DNA of 54,952 nt from Deltaproteobacteria bacterium (lineage in GTDB: Bacteria; Desulfobacterota; Binatia; UBA9968). The position numbers and the translations under genes were made by a program. Below are positions 16,219-23,766 of this stretch, piece after piece. The notes beneath the pieces were generated by a model. The model saw nothing but the letters and a program-made list of their open reading frames with translations, made no database searches and was not told the origin of the DNA. Each line of letters starts with the position of its first letter. Positions within the stretch are counted from its first letter, which is position 1. The stretch covers positions 1 to 54,952 of the forward strand of contig JACQUW010000038.1 of assembly GCA_016210115.1 (NCBI GenBank), given 5' to 3'.

Positions 16219-17139
16219 ATGCAATCCGATCCGATCACACCTGATGCCAGCGCCGTTGTCCTCGCCGGCGGGAAAAGCTCCCGCATGGGCCGCCCCAAGG
16301 CGCTGCTTCTTTTCGACGGCGAGCCGCTTATTGTTCATATCACGCGCGCGCTCCGGCAGTTCTTCGCCGAGGTGATTGTCGTAGCCGCGCCCCGGCAGGA
16401 GCTGCCGCCGCTGGCGACCGCCATCGTGCGCGACGAGGTTCCTTTTCAGGGACCGGTCGGGGGAATCTATTATGGCCTCACCGCGGCGAGCCGGGAAATT
16501 TCTTTTGTGACTTCGTGCGATGTCCCGTTTCTTAACCGAGCGTTGATTTCCCGTCTGGTGGCAGAAACCTCCAGGTGCGATGTGGCTGTCCCCGTTTGGG
16601 AGGGACGTTTTCAGCCGCTGCATGCCGTTTACCGTAAAACCGTGCTGCGGTTTCTCAAAGCGCAGCTCGATCGTGGGGAGCTGCGGCCTGTGTTTCTTTA
16701 TGAGAAGGTGCGGACTCGTAAATTAGAAGAGGAGGAAATCCGCCGATTGGACCCGCGGGGCTTGAGCTTCCTCAACATGAATACGCCGGACGACTACGCC
16801 GGCGCTTTGAAACAGTGGCAGGAGCTTAAGGCTTCCGGTCAAGAGCCGGGGAATCATGACTCTCGCTGTACCGTTGAGTTATTCGGCTCAGCGCGCCTGC
16901 TCGCCAAAACGAGAGCGATTACTCTGCCCATTCCGCAACGAACAACTCTCAGCGAAGTCTTTGCGGCACTGGCGGAGAAACTCCCCGTCCTCGCAGGTAG
17001 GGTCATCGGCTCTGAAGAAGGCACGCTTTTGAGAGGCTTTGCCTGCAATCTCAATGGGCTGGAGTTTGTCCGAAATCCGCAGGTCACGGTCGTTCCGGGC
17101 GATAGGATCTTAATTTTTTCCGCCGATGCCGGAGGATGA
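16219..17139 (+). CDS. mobA: MobA-MoaD fusion: molybdenum cofactor guanylyltransferase with C-terminal sulfur-carrier domain
   Basis: A 306-residue fusion. Residues 11-205 are MobA: the nucleotide motif AVVLAGGKSSRMGRPKALLL, then SCDVPFL and NMNTPDDY. This part links GMP to molybdopterin to give the dinucleotide cofactor needed by the formate dehydrogenase. Residues 217-306 are a ubiquitin-like MoaD/ThiS domain ending IFSADAGG. The terminal Gly-Gly is the residue pair that MoaD proteins charge with sulfur for pterin dithiolene formation. The join is in frame; an ATG at 16856 near the join lies in another frame, so no separate MoaD start is hidden there. The stop overlaps the AOR gene in ATGA. 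MoaD-like genes are known neighbours of tungsten AOR genes, which supports a role for both enzymes. Confidence 0.88.
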   Translation: MQSDPITPDASAVVLAGGKSSRMGRPKALLLFDGEPLIVHITRALRQFFAEVIVVAAPRQELPPLATAIVRDEVPFQGPVGGIYYGLTAASREISFVTSCDVPFLNRALISRLVAETSRCDVAVPVWEGRFQPLHAVYRKTVLRFLKAQLDRGELRPVFLYEKVRTRKLEEEEIRRLDPRGLSFLNMNTPDDYAGALKQWQELKASGQEPGNHDSRCTVELFGSARLLAKTRAITLPIPQRTTLSEVFAALAEKLPVLAGRVIGSEEGTLLRGFACNLNGLEFVRNPQVTVVPGDRILIFSADAGG

Positions 17140-18986
17140 GGCCGATGCATGGCTTTCACGGGCGGCTGCTCCATATCGATTTAGATTGCGGAAAGAGCTC
17201 CTGGCGGAACCTTTCGGAGTCGCGCTTTCAGGCCTATCTCGGCGGCATCGGCCTCGGTACGAGCCTCCTCTACGATTACGCGCCGCCCGGAGTGCAGCCT
17301 TTCTCTCCGGCCAACCCGTTGATACTGGCCAGCGCTCCCCTGGTTGGCACCGCTCTTACGACCACCGCAAAGTTCGCGGCGGTCACCAAATCCCCGCTGA
17401 CGGGATTCATCGCGGATTCTCTCTCTTCGAGCTACTTCGCGCTGGAGCTTAAGCGCCTCGGCATCGATGCGCTCGTCATCACCGGCCGCGCCCCCTCTCT
17501 ATCGTACATCGTGATCGATAATGGAGACCTGGAGATCAGGGAGGCTTATCAACTCAAGGGAAAAAGTCCAAGCGAGACGGAATCGTTGATCCGGTCAGAG
17601 CTGAACTCCCCATCCGTTCGCGTCGCGGCGATCGGCAAAGGGGGAGAGAACCGAGTCCGCTTCGCCACGCTAAGCAATGAAGGCCGGCATGCGGGCCGCG
17701 GCGGCGTCGGAGCGGTCATGGGAGCAAAGAATCTGAAGGCTATTGCTGTGCGCGGCAATCACAAGACATCGGTTGCCGATCCGCACGGTCTCAACGCGAT
17801 CGCTGACTCTCTGCGCCGGCGAAGCCTAGGCTCGCTCACTGACAAATACCGAAGCGTCGGCACGGTCGCCAACCTCGCGGTGTTTAATCGTCTCGGCGTG
17901 CTGCCAACGCGCAACTTCCAGCAATCGACCTGCGAGGAGATCGAGGCTATTAGCGGTGAAGCGCTGACGGAAAGCAACTTCAGCCGGAGGCATGGTTGCG
18001 CGTCTTGTACGATCCGCTGCGAGCGGCTCTTTAAATCTTCCGACGGGCAGGAACAGCGATTGGAATATGAGACGTTGTTCGCCCTCGGGCCGCTCTGCGA
18101 TATCAGAGAGCCGGAAGCGGTTTTGGAGGCCGCCCGGTTATGTGATTTTTACGGTCTGGATGTCATCAGCACCGGCGGAACGCTGGCCTGGGCGATGGAA
18201 TGCGGCGAGAAAGGATTGCTTCCGGAAGCGCACGATCTTGGCTTGAAGTTCGGCCGGCCCGGCGCTGTATTCGACGCCATCGAGGCCATCGCCGAGCGAG
18301 AAGGTCTGGGTGACTTGCTGGCCGAAGGCTCGAGACGAGCGGCCCTCCAGACAGGCAGAGACAGTTTGTATTGGGCGATGCATGTCAAGGGTCTGGAAAT
18401 GCCGGGATACGAGCCCCGCAGCCTGAAAACCATGGCCTTGGGCCTGGCTGTGAGCCCCCGCGGGGCCTGCCACAACCGTTCAGGGGCCTATGAAGCAGAC
18501 TTCTCCGGTGAGGTCGACCGGCTGCGCGCCGATTCCGGCAGGGGCGCGCTGGTTGCGGCGTCCGAAGACTTCGCCGCAGTCTTGGATTCGCTGATTATCT
18601 GTAAGTTCCTGCGCAAGTGCTTCGATGATTTCTATCGCGAGGGAGCGGATCTCCTCAGCCGGCTGACCGGGTGGAGCTACTCGAGCGCCGATTTGCGACG
18701 CGCCGGCGAGCGGATCCACACGCTCAAAAAGCTTTTCAACATACGCGAAGGTTGGCAGCCTGAAGATGATCGGCTGCCCGAGCGCTTGTTGAGCGAGACC
18801 CTTCCAACCGGCGTGGCGCGCGGGGTCGGCCTTACATCCGGCGAGTTGCAGGAGATGATTCAAAGCTATTACCGTGCGAGAGAATGGGATCAAAACGGGT
18901 TCATACCAGAGAGGAAACTAACAGAGCTGGGAATCCTGCGTCCGTCACTGGTCAATGATCATGGATCAATGGCCATTGGTGCTTAG
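17136..18986 (+). CDS. aor: Aldehyde:ferredoxin oxidoreductase family enzyme
   Basis: A 616-residue AOR-family protein using a tungsten (or molybdenum) bis-pterin and one 4Fe-4S cluster to oxidise aldehydes to acids, or the reverse, with ferredoxin or a similar partner. Cluster ligands are Cys288, Cys291 and Cys295 (CASCTIRC) with Cys489 (DSLIIC), the same CxxCxxxC spacing as the Pyrococcus enzyme. Pterin-binding glycine-rich stretches (GRHAGRGGVGAVMGAKNLKA) are intact. The start at 17136 overlaps the MobA-MoaD stop; ATG 17145 is an alternative. The last dozen codons are made of the simple repeat that fills the downstream gap, so the natural C-terminus has probably been replaced. No signal peptide is present, so the enzyme is cytoplasmic. 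Substrate is unknown. Confidence 0.92.
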   Translation: MRPMHGFHGRLLHIDLDCGKSSWRNLSESRFQAYLGGIGLGTSLLYDYAPPGVQPFSPANPLILASAPLVGTALTTTAKFAAVTKSPLTGFIADSLSSSYFALELKRLGIDALVITGRAPSLSYIVIDNGDLEIREAYQLKGKSPSETESLIRSELNSPSVRVAAIGKGGENRVRFATLSNEGRHAGRGGVGAVMGAKNLKAIAVRGNHKTSVADPHGLNAIADSLRRRSLGSLTDKYRSVGTVANLAVFNRLGVLPTRNFQQSTCEEIEAISGEALTESNFSRRHGCASCTIRCERLFKSSDGQEQRLEYETLFALGPLCDIREPEAVLEAARLCDFYGLDVISTGGTLAWAMECGEKGLLPEAHDLGLKFGRPGAVFDAIEAIAEREGLGDLLAEGSRRAALQTGRDSLYWAMHVKGLEMPGYEPRSLKTMALGLAVSPRGACHNRSGAYEADFSGEVDRLRADSGRGALVAASEDFAAVLDSLIICKFLRKCFDDFYREGADLLSRLTGWSYSSADLRRAGERIHTLKKLFNIREGWQPEDDRLPERLLSETLPTGVARGVGLTSGELQEMIQSYYRAREWDQNGFIPERKLTELGILRPSLVNDHGSMAIGA

Positions 18987-19090
18987 TCAATGGTCATTGG
19001 CGATTAGTCATTAGTCAATGGTTATTAGTCAATGGAAGCGCTGAGAGAAGAGGTATTGACTATTGACTATTAACTATTGACTATTGACTG
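18966..19090. repeat. Tandem GTCAATGG-type repeats facing ATTGACT repeats
   Basis: The left block (about 18966-19035) repeats TTAGTCAATGG and GTCATTGG. The right block (about 19054-19090) repeats TATTGACTATTGAC. The blocks are mutually complementary, so the RNA can fold into a long imperfect hairpin. The array starts inside the aor gene and ends just before the ribosome site of the next gene. Confidence 0.7.
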
Positions 19091-19106
19091 AATTCTGGAG
19101 GAAGTC

Positions 19107-19316
19107 ATGCCAACTGATGAGACCCGCCGGCTGCTCAAGGTGTTTGGCGTTGCGGTCACGGCATATGAGGACGCGGTTCACAAAAACGCGCCTCCCGAGG
19201 AATTGAGAAAAGCCGAGGGAGAGGTCCGGGCTCGCCTCGAAGAGATTGCAGCGCTAATCGAGCGACTCCGCGCGCGAAGCGAAGCGGTACAGTACAGACC
19301 GAGGGGCGAGCCTTGA
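19107..19316 (+). CDS. Small helical protein downstream of aor (69 aa)
   Basis: Starts at ATG 19107 after a good GGAGGAAG site and encodes 69 residues, almost wholly helical, with a heptad-like stretch (ELRKAEGEVRARLEEIAALIERL). No cysteines, no signal. Its place after aor suggests a subunit or partner of that enzyme, but I cannot name a family and the link is only positional. It is separated from aor by the repeat array. Confidence 0.65.
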   Translation: MPTDETRRLLKVFGVAVTAYEDAVHKNAPPEELRKAEGEVRARLEEIAALIERLRARSEAVQYRPRGEP

Positions 19317-19520
19317 TGGAAGAGATTGCGGCCTCTGAGCCTCATTGAAGCGTCTGTTCTGGCCCTGCTCGAATGATTGAAGTCAACCTGCAGCGGCGAT
19401 GGCTGTGATGCTCAGTTATCTCGCCACATCATTTTTGAACCTGCCACACAAACCTGTCAGACTGAATCGCAAGCTTCGACAGAGGGTTGGTTGAAGCCGG
19501 CCGATTCCTGAAATCGCGAA

Positions 19521-20003
19521 ATGTCCCCTCAAGAACGAAAGCCCGGCCGCCTGCGAAATTGGCTTGCGCAGGGATTCAGCCGGGCAGAGGATGCCGTGTA
19601 TATCGGGCTTGGGTTCATCCTTGCCGCGACGGCATTCACGCTTCTCATCACAGAAATGATTTTTTTCGCCGGCTACGTCTGGGCCGCGGCGCTGTCGGAG
19701 AATGTCGTTCTGTTGCTCGACCGAATCCTGCTGATCATCATCTTCGCGGAGCTCCTCTATACGGTCCAGGTCACCTTTCGCGAACACATCCTGCAGCCGG
19801 AACCGTTTCTGGTCGTCGGGCTGATCGCAGTGACGCGGCGGATTCTCGTCTTGACCGCCGAATTTTCGAAATTCGCGCAGGAGGGTGATCCGATCTTTCG
19901 CAACGCGATGATCGAGCTCGGCCTCTTGACGGTTTTGATCGTCGCCCTTGTCGTTTCGTTGCGCGTTCTGAAAGAAAAAGGAAAACTCGCCGAGCGAGCC
20001 TGA
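19521..20003 (+). CDS. PsiE-like phosphate-starvation-inducible membrane protein
   Basis: A 160-residue protein with four membrane helices (about residues 26-50, 62-82, 95-110 and 130-147), resembling the PsiE family (phosphate-starvation-inducible) in length and pattern. Matching features are LLDRILLIIIFAELLYTVQVTFREHIL and a second half with PFLVVGLIAVTRRILVLTAE. The function of PsiE is not known in detail. The ribosome site before ATG 19521 is weak. Two hundred bases without clear content separate it from the aor operon, so it probably has its own promoter. It is not obviously tied to the haem enzymes that follow. Confidence 0.75.
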   Translation: MSPQERKPGRLRNWLAQGFSRAEDAVYIGLGFILAATAFTLLITEMIFFAGYVWAAALSENVVLLLDRILLIIIFAELLYTVQVTFREHILQPEPFLVVGLIAVTRRILVLTAEFSKFAQEGDPIFRNAMIELGLLTVLIVALVVSLRVLKEKGKLAERA

Positions 20004-20311
20004 TAGAGACCTGATGGAGAATACAGCTCATCTCCTGCCCTCACCGCAAGGCGGTCATTCAGCACACCGCGATCACAGGGTGTGACCTGAATCCTTTGAC
20101 GCTCTTCTAAGACTTTATTGACAAGGTTGAAATTTTAAGTAAGTGTTAGCGGGTAAATTGGATTCTTCGGGGTAAAGGGAGGCACAATAGAGGGTCCTGG
20201 CTATTCCAAGGCTCGAGAGCGTAACGGGCGCTCATCGGGCTGCGAAAGACTCCGTGAGCGATGGCAACCCAAGACGGCGGCTTAGGCTGCCAACAAAGGA
20301 GGGAGACGGAC
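20004..20311. other. Gap with structured leader of the 143-aa gene
   Basis: A TTGACA at 20118-20123 stands before an AT-rich tract but lacks a good -10. From about 20228 to the ribosome site the sequence can fold into two hairpins, described separately. No gene is visible. Confidence 0.4.
20228..20291 (+). promoter_or_regulatory. Candidate structured 5' leader (two hairpins) before the ribosome site
   Basis: Hairpin 1: CGCTCA (20229-20234) and TGAGCG (20255-20260) with an inner CGG/CCG, closing a 13-base loop GCTGCGAAAGACT. A conserved-looking GGCAACCC follows. Hairpin 2: GGCGGC (20276-20281) and GCTGCC (20286-20291) with a TTAG loop, four bases before AAAGGAGGG. The arrangement looks like an RNA switch or translational control element. 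I tried the common riboswitch consensuses from memory and none fits well. Confidence 0.35.
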
Positions 20312-20743
20312 ATGGCTTACGATGTACAGCAACTGCTCAGCATGTCACAGGCCCAACTTGACGAGCTTTTCACCAAAAGTGCAGCCGGGGAGATTCCCGA
20401 CGGCGAGGGAAAAGGAACTGCGATTGTCGCGCCCGGCACGACGTACACCCAGGAGATCGCCCACTTCATCAACCACTTCGGCTGGCAGGGGAAAATCTTC
20501 GATGCGAAGAAAGGCGTGTTGAAAAACCGGATTCTACCATTCGGACTCAGCGCGATCATCGCAAAGATTTACAAGGCCCCGAGCTGGCTCGACGGCAACG
20601 AGTGCATCGTTCTCGACTACTCCGACACCTCGCTCGTCGCGCAGTGGATTCGCGATGAAATCCGTCAAATCGGGCCGGGCCTGTATCTCGGTAAGGTCTA
20701 CTGGGAAAAGAAGCGGCTGATCGACTTTGCCCTGAAGTTCTGA
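20312..20743 (+). CDS. Conserved unknown protein (143 aa), first gene of the peroxidase island
   Basis: Starts at ATG 20312 behind a strong AAAGGAGGG. The product is soluble, without signal or membrane helix. It contains DGEGKGTAIVAPGTTY, FGLSAIIAKIYKAPSWLDG, ECIVLDYSDTSLVAQWIRDE and GPGLYLGKVYWEKKRLIDFALKF. The alternating strands and the terminal GKVYW...FALKF suggest a small beta-barrel, perhaps a lipid- or ligand-binding fold, which is inference. I have the impression of similar unnamed proteins in proteobacteria but cannot assign a function. The downstream genes run on the same strand with short gaps, so it may share a transcript with the DyP peroxidase and be controlled by the structured leader. 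Confidence 0.8.
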   Translation: MAYDVQQLLSMSQAQLDELFTKSAAGEIPDGEGKGTAIVAPGTTYTQEIAHFINHFGWQGKIFDAKKGVLKNRILPFGLSAIIAKIYKAPSWLDGNECIVLDYSDTSLVAQWIRDEIRQIGPGLYLGKVYWEKKRLIDFALKF

Positions 20744-20758
20744 CCAACGCTGCCACCC

Positions 20759-20884
20759 ATGCGGGAAACCACCTCTCTCGAGGCTGTTTTCAATCCCGGC
20801 AGAGCAGACGACGTTTTTCCGATCGGCGCCCTTGCTTCGCTTGACGAGGCCGCCACGGATACGTCGGTGCGCGGGGCTTTATGA
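20759..20884 (+). CDS. Short coupled ORF (41 aa)
   Basis: ATG 20759 to TGA 20884 encodes MRETTSLEAVFNPGRADDVF then a short tail. The stop overlaps the next gene's ATG in ATGA. It may be a leader peptide that couples translation, or a remnant. The ribosome site is poor and there is no family similarity I can see. Confidence 0.3.
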   Translation: MRETTSLEAVFNPGRADDVFPIGALASLDEAATDTSVRGAL

Positions 20885-22182
20885 CACCGCAATCCAGTTT
20901 TCTGGTTGTTGCTCCGATCGATCCGAGTCGGGAAGCAGACCTGAGAAAACTATTGGCCACGATGAATCACCGGCCTGGAGTGGTCAATCCGCAGAACAAC
21001 ACCGTCCCTTTCGGCCAACTCGACCGCTTGCATTTCGCCCGGTTTGCTATTCTGAACGATCAAAGTCTTAACGACATTCGCGCGTATGGAAGGCCGCCCC
21101 TGAATTTACCCCGGTCACTGGCATTTCTGGGCGACTTCGATGGCCTGGCGGCTGACTTTCTCCCGGAACTTGTCGCGCGCGCGGGCGACGGGCTGCGGCG
21201 CATCTTCTCTCATTGTCAGGGATTCCCGGCTAACGGTGAACTTTTACGCTGGATGCGAGAACACGAGCAGCCGCCTGCGGCCCTATACGTTAACTGGGTG
21301 GGACGCACGGTGCGCCAGATCCGCGAGGAGAGCGCCCTGCGGGACGCGTTGGTCGGTTACATCCAAGGCAACGGGGCCGCGGTGTCGGGCAGGCATCCGA
21401 AAGAGATCCGCGACGATCTGCGAAAATTCGTGGACGCTGAGACAAAAGCCGGACGGCTGACCTTGACGCCTCCGGAGCCGACGCCTTTGTCCTGGATGGC
21501 TCGAAACCTTTTCCACCTTGTGGGAGTGCCAATCGCCCTGGTGCTGCTTTCACCTTTGTTGGCGCTGTATCTTCCCTTTTTCATCGTGCAACTCCGCCGT
21601 CGCGAGCGCCAGGACCCGGAGATCGCGCCGCGGCCCGACGCGAGCCACATCATGCAATTGGCGCAGTTAGAGGATCACGACGTTACCAACCAGTTCAGCG
21701 CCCTCGGTAGCGTGAAACCGGGCTTGTTTCGCCGTTGGACGTTGACGTTCCTGCTTTGGGTTTTGGACTACACGACCCGGCACATTTTCAACCGCGGCCA
21801 CCTCACGCGGGTCAAGACGATCCACTTCGCGCGCTGGGTTTTTCTCGACGGCAAGAAACGCCTCCTCTTCGCGAGCAATTATGACGGAAGCCTGGAGAGC
21901 TACATGGACGACTTTATCAACAAGGTCGCCTGGGGTTTGAATCTCGTCTTCAGCAACGGTGTGGGCTATCCTCGAACCCATTGGCTGATTTGCCAGGGCG
22001 CCAAGAACGAACAGAGGTTCAAGTATTATATACGACGACACGAATTGCCCACGGAGGTCTGGTACAACGCCCACCCGGGCCTCACTGCGTTTGACCTGGA
22101 AAGAAACACGCGAATCCGCGAAGGCATCGAAAAACCGTTCATGACGGACGCTGAGATCCGGGAGTGGCTGAAATTACTTTGA
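20881..22182 (+). CDS. Internally duplicated membrane-anchored protein coupled to the DyP gene
   Basis: A 433-residue protein of two related halves joined by a hydrophobic hairpin. Half one (about 49-155) and half two (about 313-416) share a pattern: HFARFAILND against HFARWVFLDG, FLGDFDGLAADFL against FASNYDGSLESYM-DDF, then IFSHCQGFP against VFSNGVGYP, and GRTVRQIREESALRDAL against GLTAFDLERNTRIREGI. Between them, residues 203-237 are a membrane segment (GVPIALVLLSPLLALYLPFF). Each half looks like a ferredoxin-like alpha+beta unit, similar in style to DyP and related folds (inference). There is no signal peptide. The DyP gene starts 26 bases after the stop, so the two probably act together, perhaps with this protein bringing the peroxidase to the membrane. 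No catalytic motif is recognisable. Confidence 0.8.
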   Translation: MTPQSSFLVVAPIDPSREADLRKLLATMNHRPGVVNPQNNTVPFGQLDRLHFARFAILNDQSLNDIRAYGRPPLNLPRSLAFLGDFDGLAADFLPELVARAGDGLRRIFSHCQGFPANGELLRWMREHEQPPAALYVNWVGRTVRQIREESALRDALVGYIQGNGAAVSGRHPKEIRDDLRKFVDAETKAGRLTLTPPEPTPLSWMARNLFHLVGVPIALVLLSPLLALYLPFFIVQLRRRERQDPEIAPRPDASHIMQLAQLEDHDVTNQFSALGSVKPGLFRRWTLTFLLWVLDYTTRHIFNRGHLTRVKTIHFARWVFLDGKKRLLFASNYDGSLESYMDDFINKVAWGLNLVFSNGVGYPRTHWLICQGAKNEQRFKYYIRRHELPTEVWYNAHPGLTAFDLERNTRIREGIEKPFMTDAEIREWLKLL

Positions 22183-22207
22183 CAGCGATGGGACCAGGGA
22201 GATCTCT

Positions 22208-23698
22208 GTGATCGACTATAGCGATGTGCAGGGTTTGGTGCGCTTCGGCTACCCCCGGATGATTGAGGCATGCTTTTTTTTGCTCAGGGTCGAGAGCCCT
22301 GCAGCCGCTCGCTCTTGGCTGAAGGATGTATCCATAACGACCGCAGAGAAGTTGGCGGAGCCGCCTAAGACTGCGCTTCACGTAGCCTTCACCTGCCAGG
22401 GACTTCGGGCGTTGGGTGTTCCGGAAGACATGATCAAGGGATTTTCTCCCGAATTTATCTCCGGCATGGCGGGCGAAGAAAGCCGCTCGCGCCGGTTGGG
22501 TGACGTTAAAGCCAACTCACCGGCGCGATGGCAGTGGGGCGGACCGGGGAATGAGCCGCATGTGCTCGTCATGCTTTATGCCGAACCCGGCCGCCTCGAA
22601 GGCTGGAAGCAGACGGTGAAGGGACCATTCTGGGATGCTGCATTTCAGGTGCTGCACTGCTTGCCTATTTCGAACCTGGATGGCGTGGAGCCGTTTGGTT
22701 TCGTCGACGGCATCAGCCAGCCGGAGATTGATTGGAATCGGGAGCGACAGTTGGACGGAAGCGATGAGCTCGAATATGGCAACCTTGTGGCCCTGGGAGA
22801 ATTTCTGCTCGGGTATCCGAACGAATATGGGAAATACACCGACCGTCCAGTGGTTGATCCGAAAGATGACCCCGAGAACAAGCTGCGTCCGGCGGAAGAC
22901 CAAAACGACAAGAGAGACGTGGGACTGAACGGCACCTATCTGGTTTTGCGACAATTGCGGCAGGATGTGCCCGGCTTCTGGCAGTTCCTCGATAAGCAGG
23001 CGAATTCAGATCCGGAAGAGCGTCGAAGGCTGGCCGAGGCTATGGTTGGCCGGACAATGGACGGTAAACCGCTGGTGGCGACGACCAGCCGTCCGATCGC
23101 CGGGACTGGGCCGGACGATATTGAGCTGAACGGGTTCACCTATGAATCGGACAGCGCCGGCATCCGCTGCCCGTTTGGCGCGCACATTCGCCGTGCCAAT
23201 CCACGCAACGCAGATCTCCCCCTTGGCGTCACGGGCTTTTTTTCCCGCCTGATCCGCATCCTTGGCTTTGGCCGCAAAAGCATTCGCGATGACATGATCG
23301 CCTCCACCCGGTTTCACCGCATTCTCCGTCGCGGGCGCGAGTACGGCCCGGGATTATCGCCGGAGGACGCGCTTCGGGCCAGAGAAACGGAAGGGGAAGA
23401 GCGCGGGCTGCACTTTGTCTGCCTTAACGCCAATATCGGGCGGCAGTTCGAGTTTGTGCAGAATGCCTGGATGATGGGCACCAAATTTGACGGACTCACC
23501 GAAGAGAGCGATCCCCTGTTGGGGAACCGGGAACCCGTGCCCGGCTGCGTTTCTGCGGACACTTTCTCCATTCCTCAACAAAACGGACTCCGGCGTTGCA
23601 TTGGCGGCGTGCCGCAGTTCGTGACGGTGCGCGGGGGCGCTTACTTCTTTCTGCCCGGCATCCGCGCCTTGCGCTATCTCGCCAGCCTCGGCGGTTGA
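22208..23698 (+). CDS. DyP-type haem peroxidase
   Basis: A 496-residue dye-decolourising peroxidase. The family motif GFVDGISQP lies at 164-172, with Asp167 as distal acid. The proximal haem ligand is His326 in CPFGAHIRRANPR. The last 90 residues hold LHFVCLNANIGRQFEFVQNAW and close with a typical C-terminal FFLPG. The protein is longer than short DyPs because of an insertion around 180-240. DyPs oxidise dyes, lignin phenols or other large substrates with peroxide. I placed the start at GTG 22208; GGGAGATC lies about six bases upstream. No Tat or Sec signal is visible, so it is cytoplasmic or held by its membrane-anchored neighbour. It faces the epoxide-hydrolase gene tail to tail. Confidence 0.92.
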   Translation: MIDYSDVQGLVRFGYPRMIEACFFLLRVESPAAARSWLKDVSITTAEKLAEPPKTALHVAFTCQGLRALGVPEDMIKGFSPEFISGMAGEESRSRRLGDVKANSPARWQWGGPGNEPHVLVMLYAEPGRLEGWKQTVKGPFWDAAFQVLHCLPISNLDGVEPFGFVDGISQPEIDWNRERQLDGSDELEYGNLVALGEFLLGYPNEYGKYTDRPVVDPKDDPENKLRPAEDQNDKRDVGLNGTYLVLRQLRQDVPGFWQFLDKQANSDPEERRRLAEAMVGRTMDGKPLVATTSRPIAGTGPDDIELNGFTYESDSAGIRCPFGAHIRRANPRNADLPLGVTGFFSRLIRILGFGRKSIRDDMIASTRFHRILRRGREYGPGLSPEDALRARETEGEERGLHFVCLNANIGRQFEFVQNAWMMGTKFDGLTEESDPLLGNREPVPGCVSADTFSIPQQNGLRRCIGGVPQFVTVRGGAYFFLPGIRALRYLASLGG

Positions 23699-23766
23699 TC
23701 GAGGTCGATCGCTGACCTCCGTCTCCGCGGCGTGGAAGCATCTTTATCGACTGTCGCAAGGATTCG

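Noticed and set aside
20228-20311. Known riboswitch (c-di-GMP, SAM, ZTP or similar)
   Set aside because: Only fragments such as GGCAACC fit and the order of conserved blocks is wrong, so I list it as an unassigned leader.
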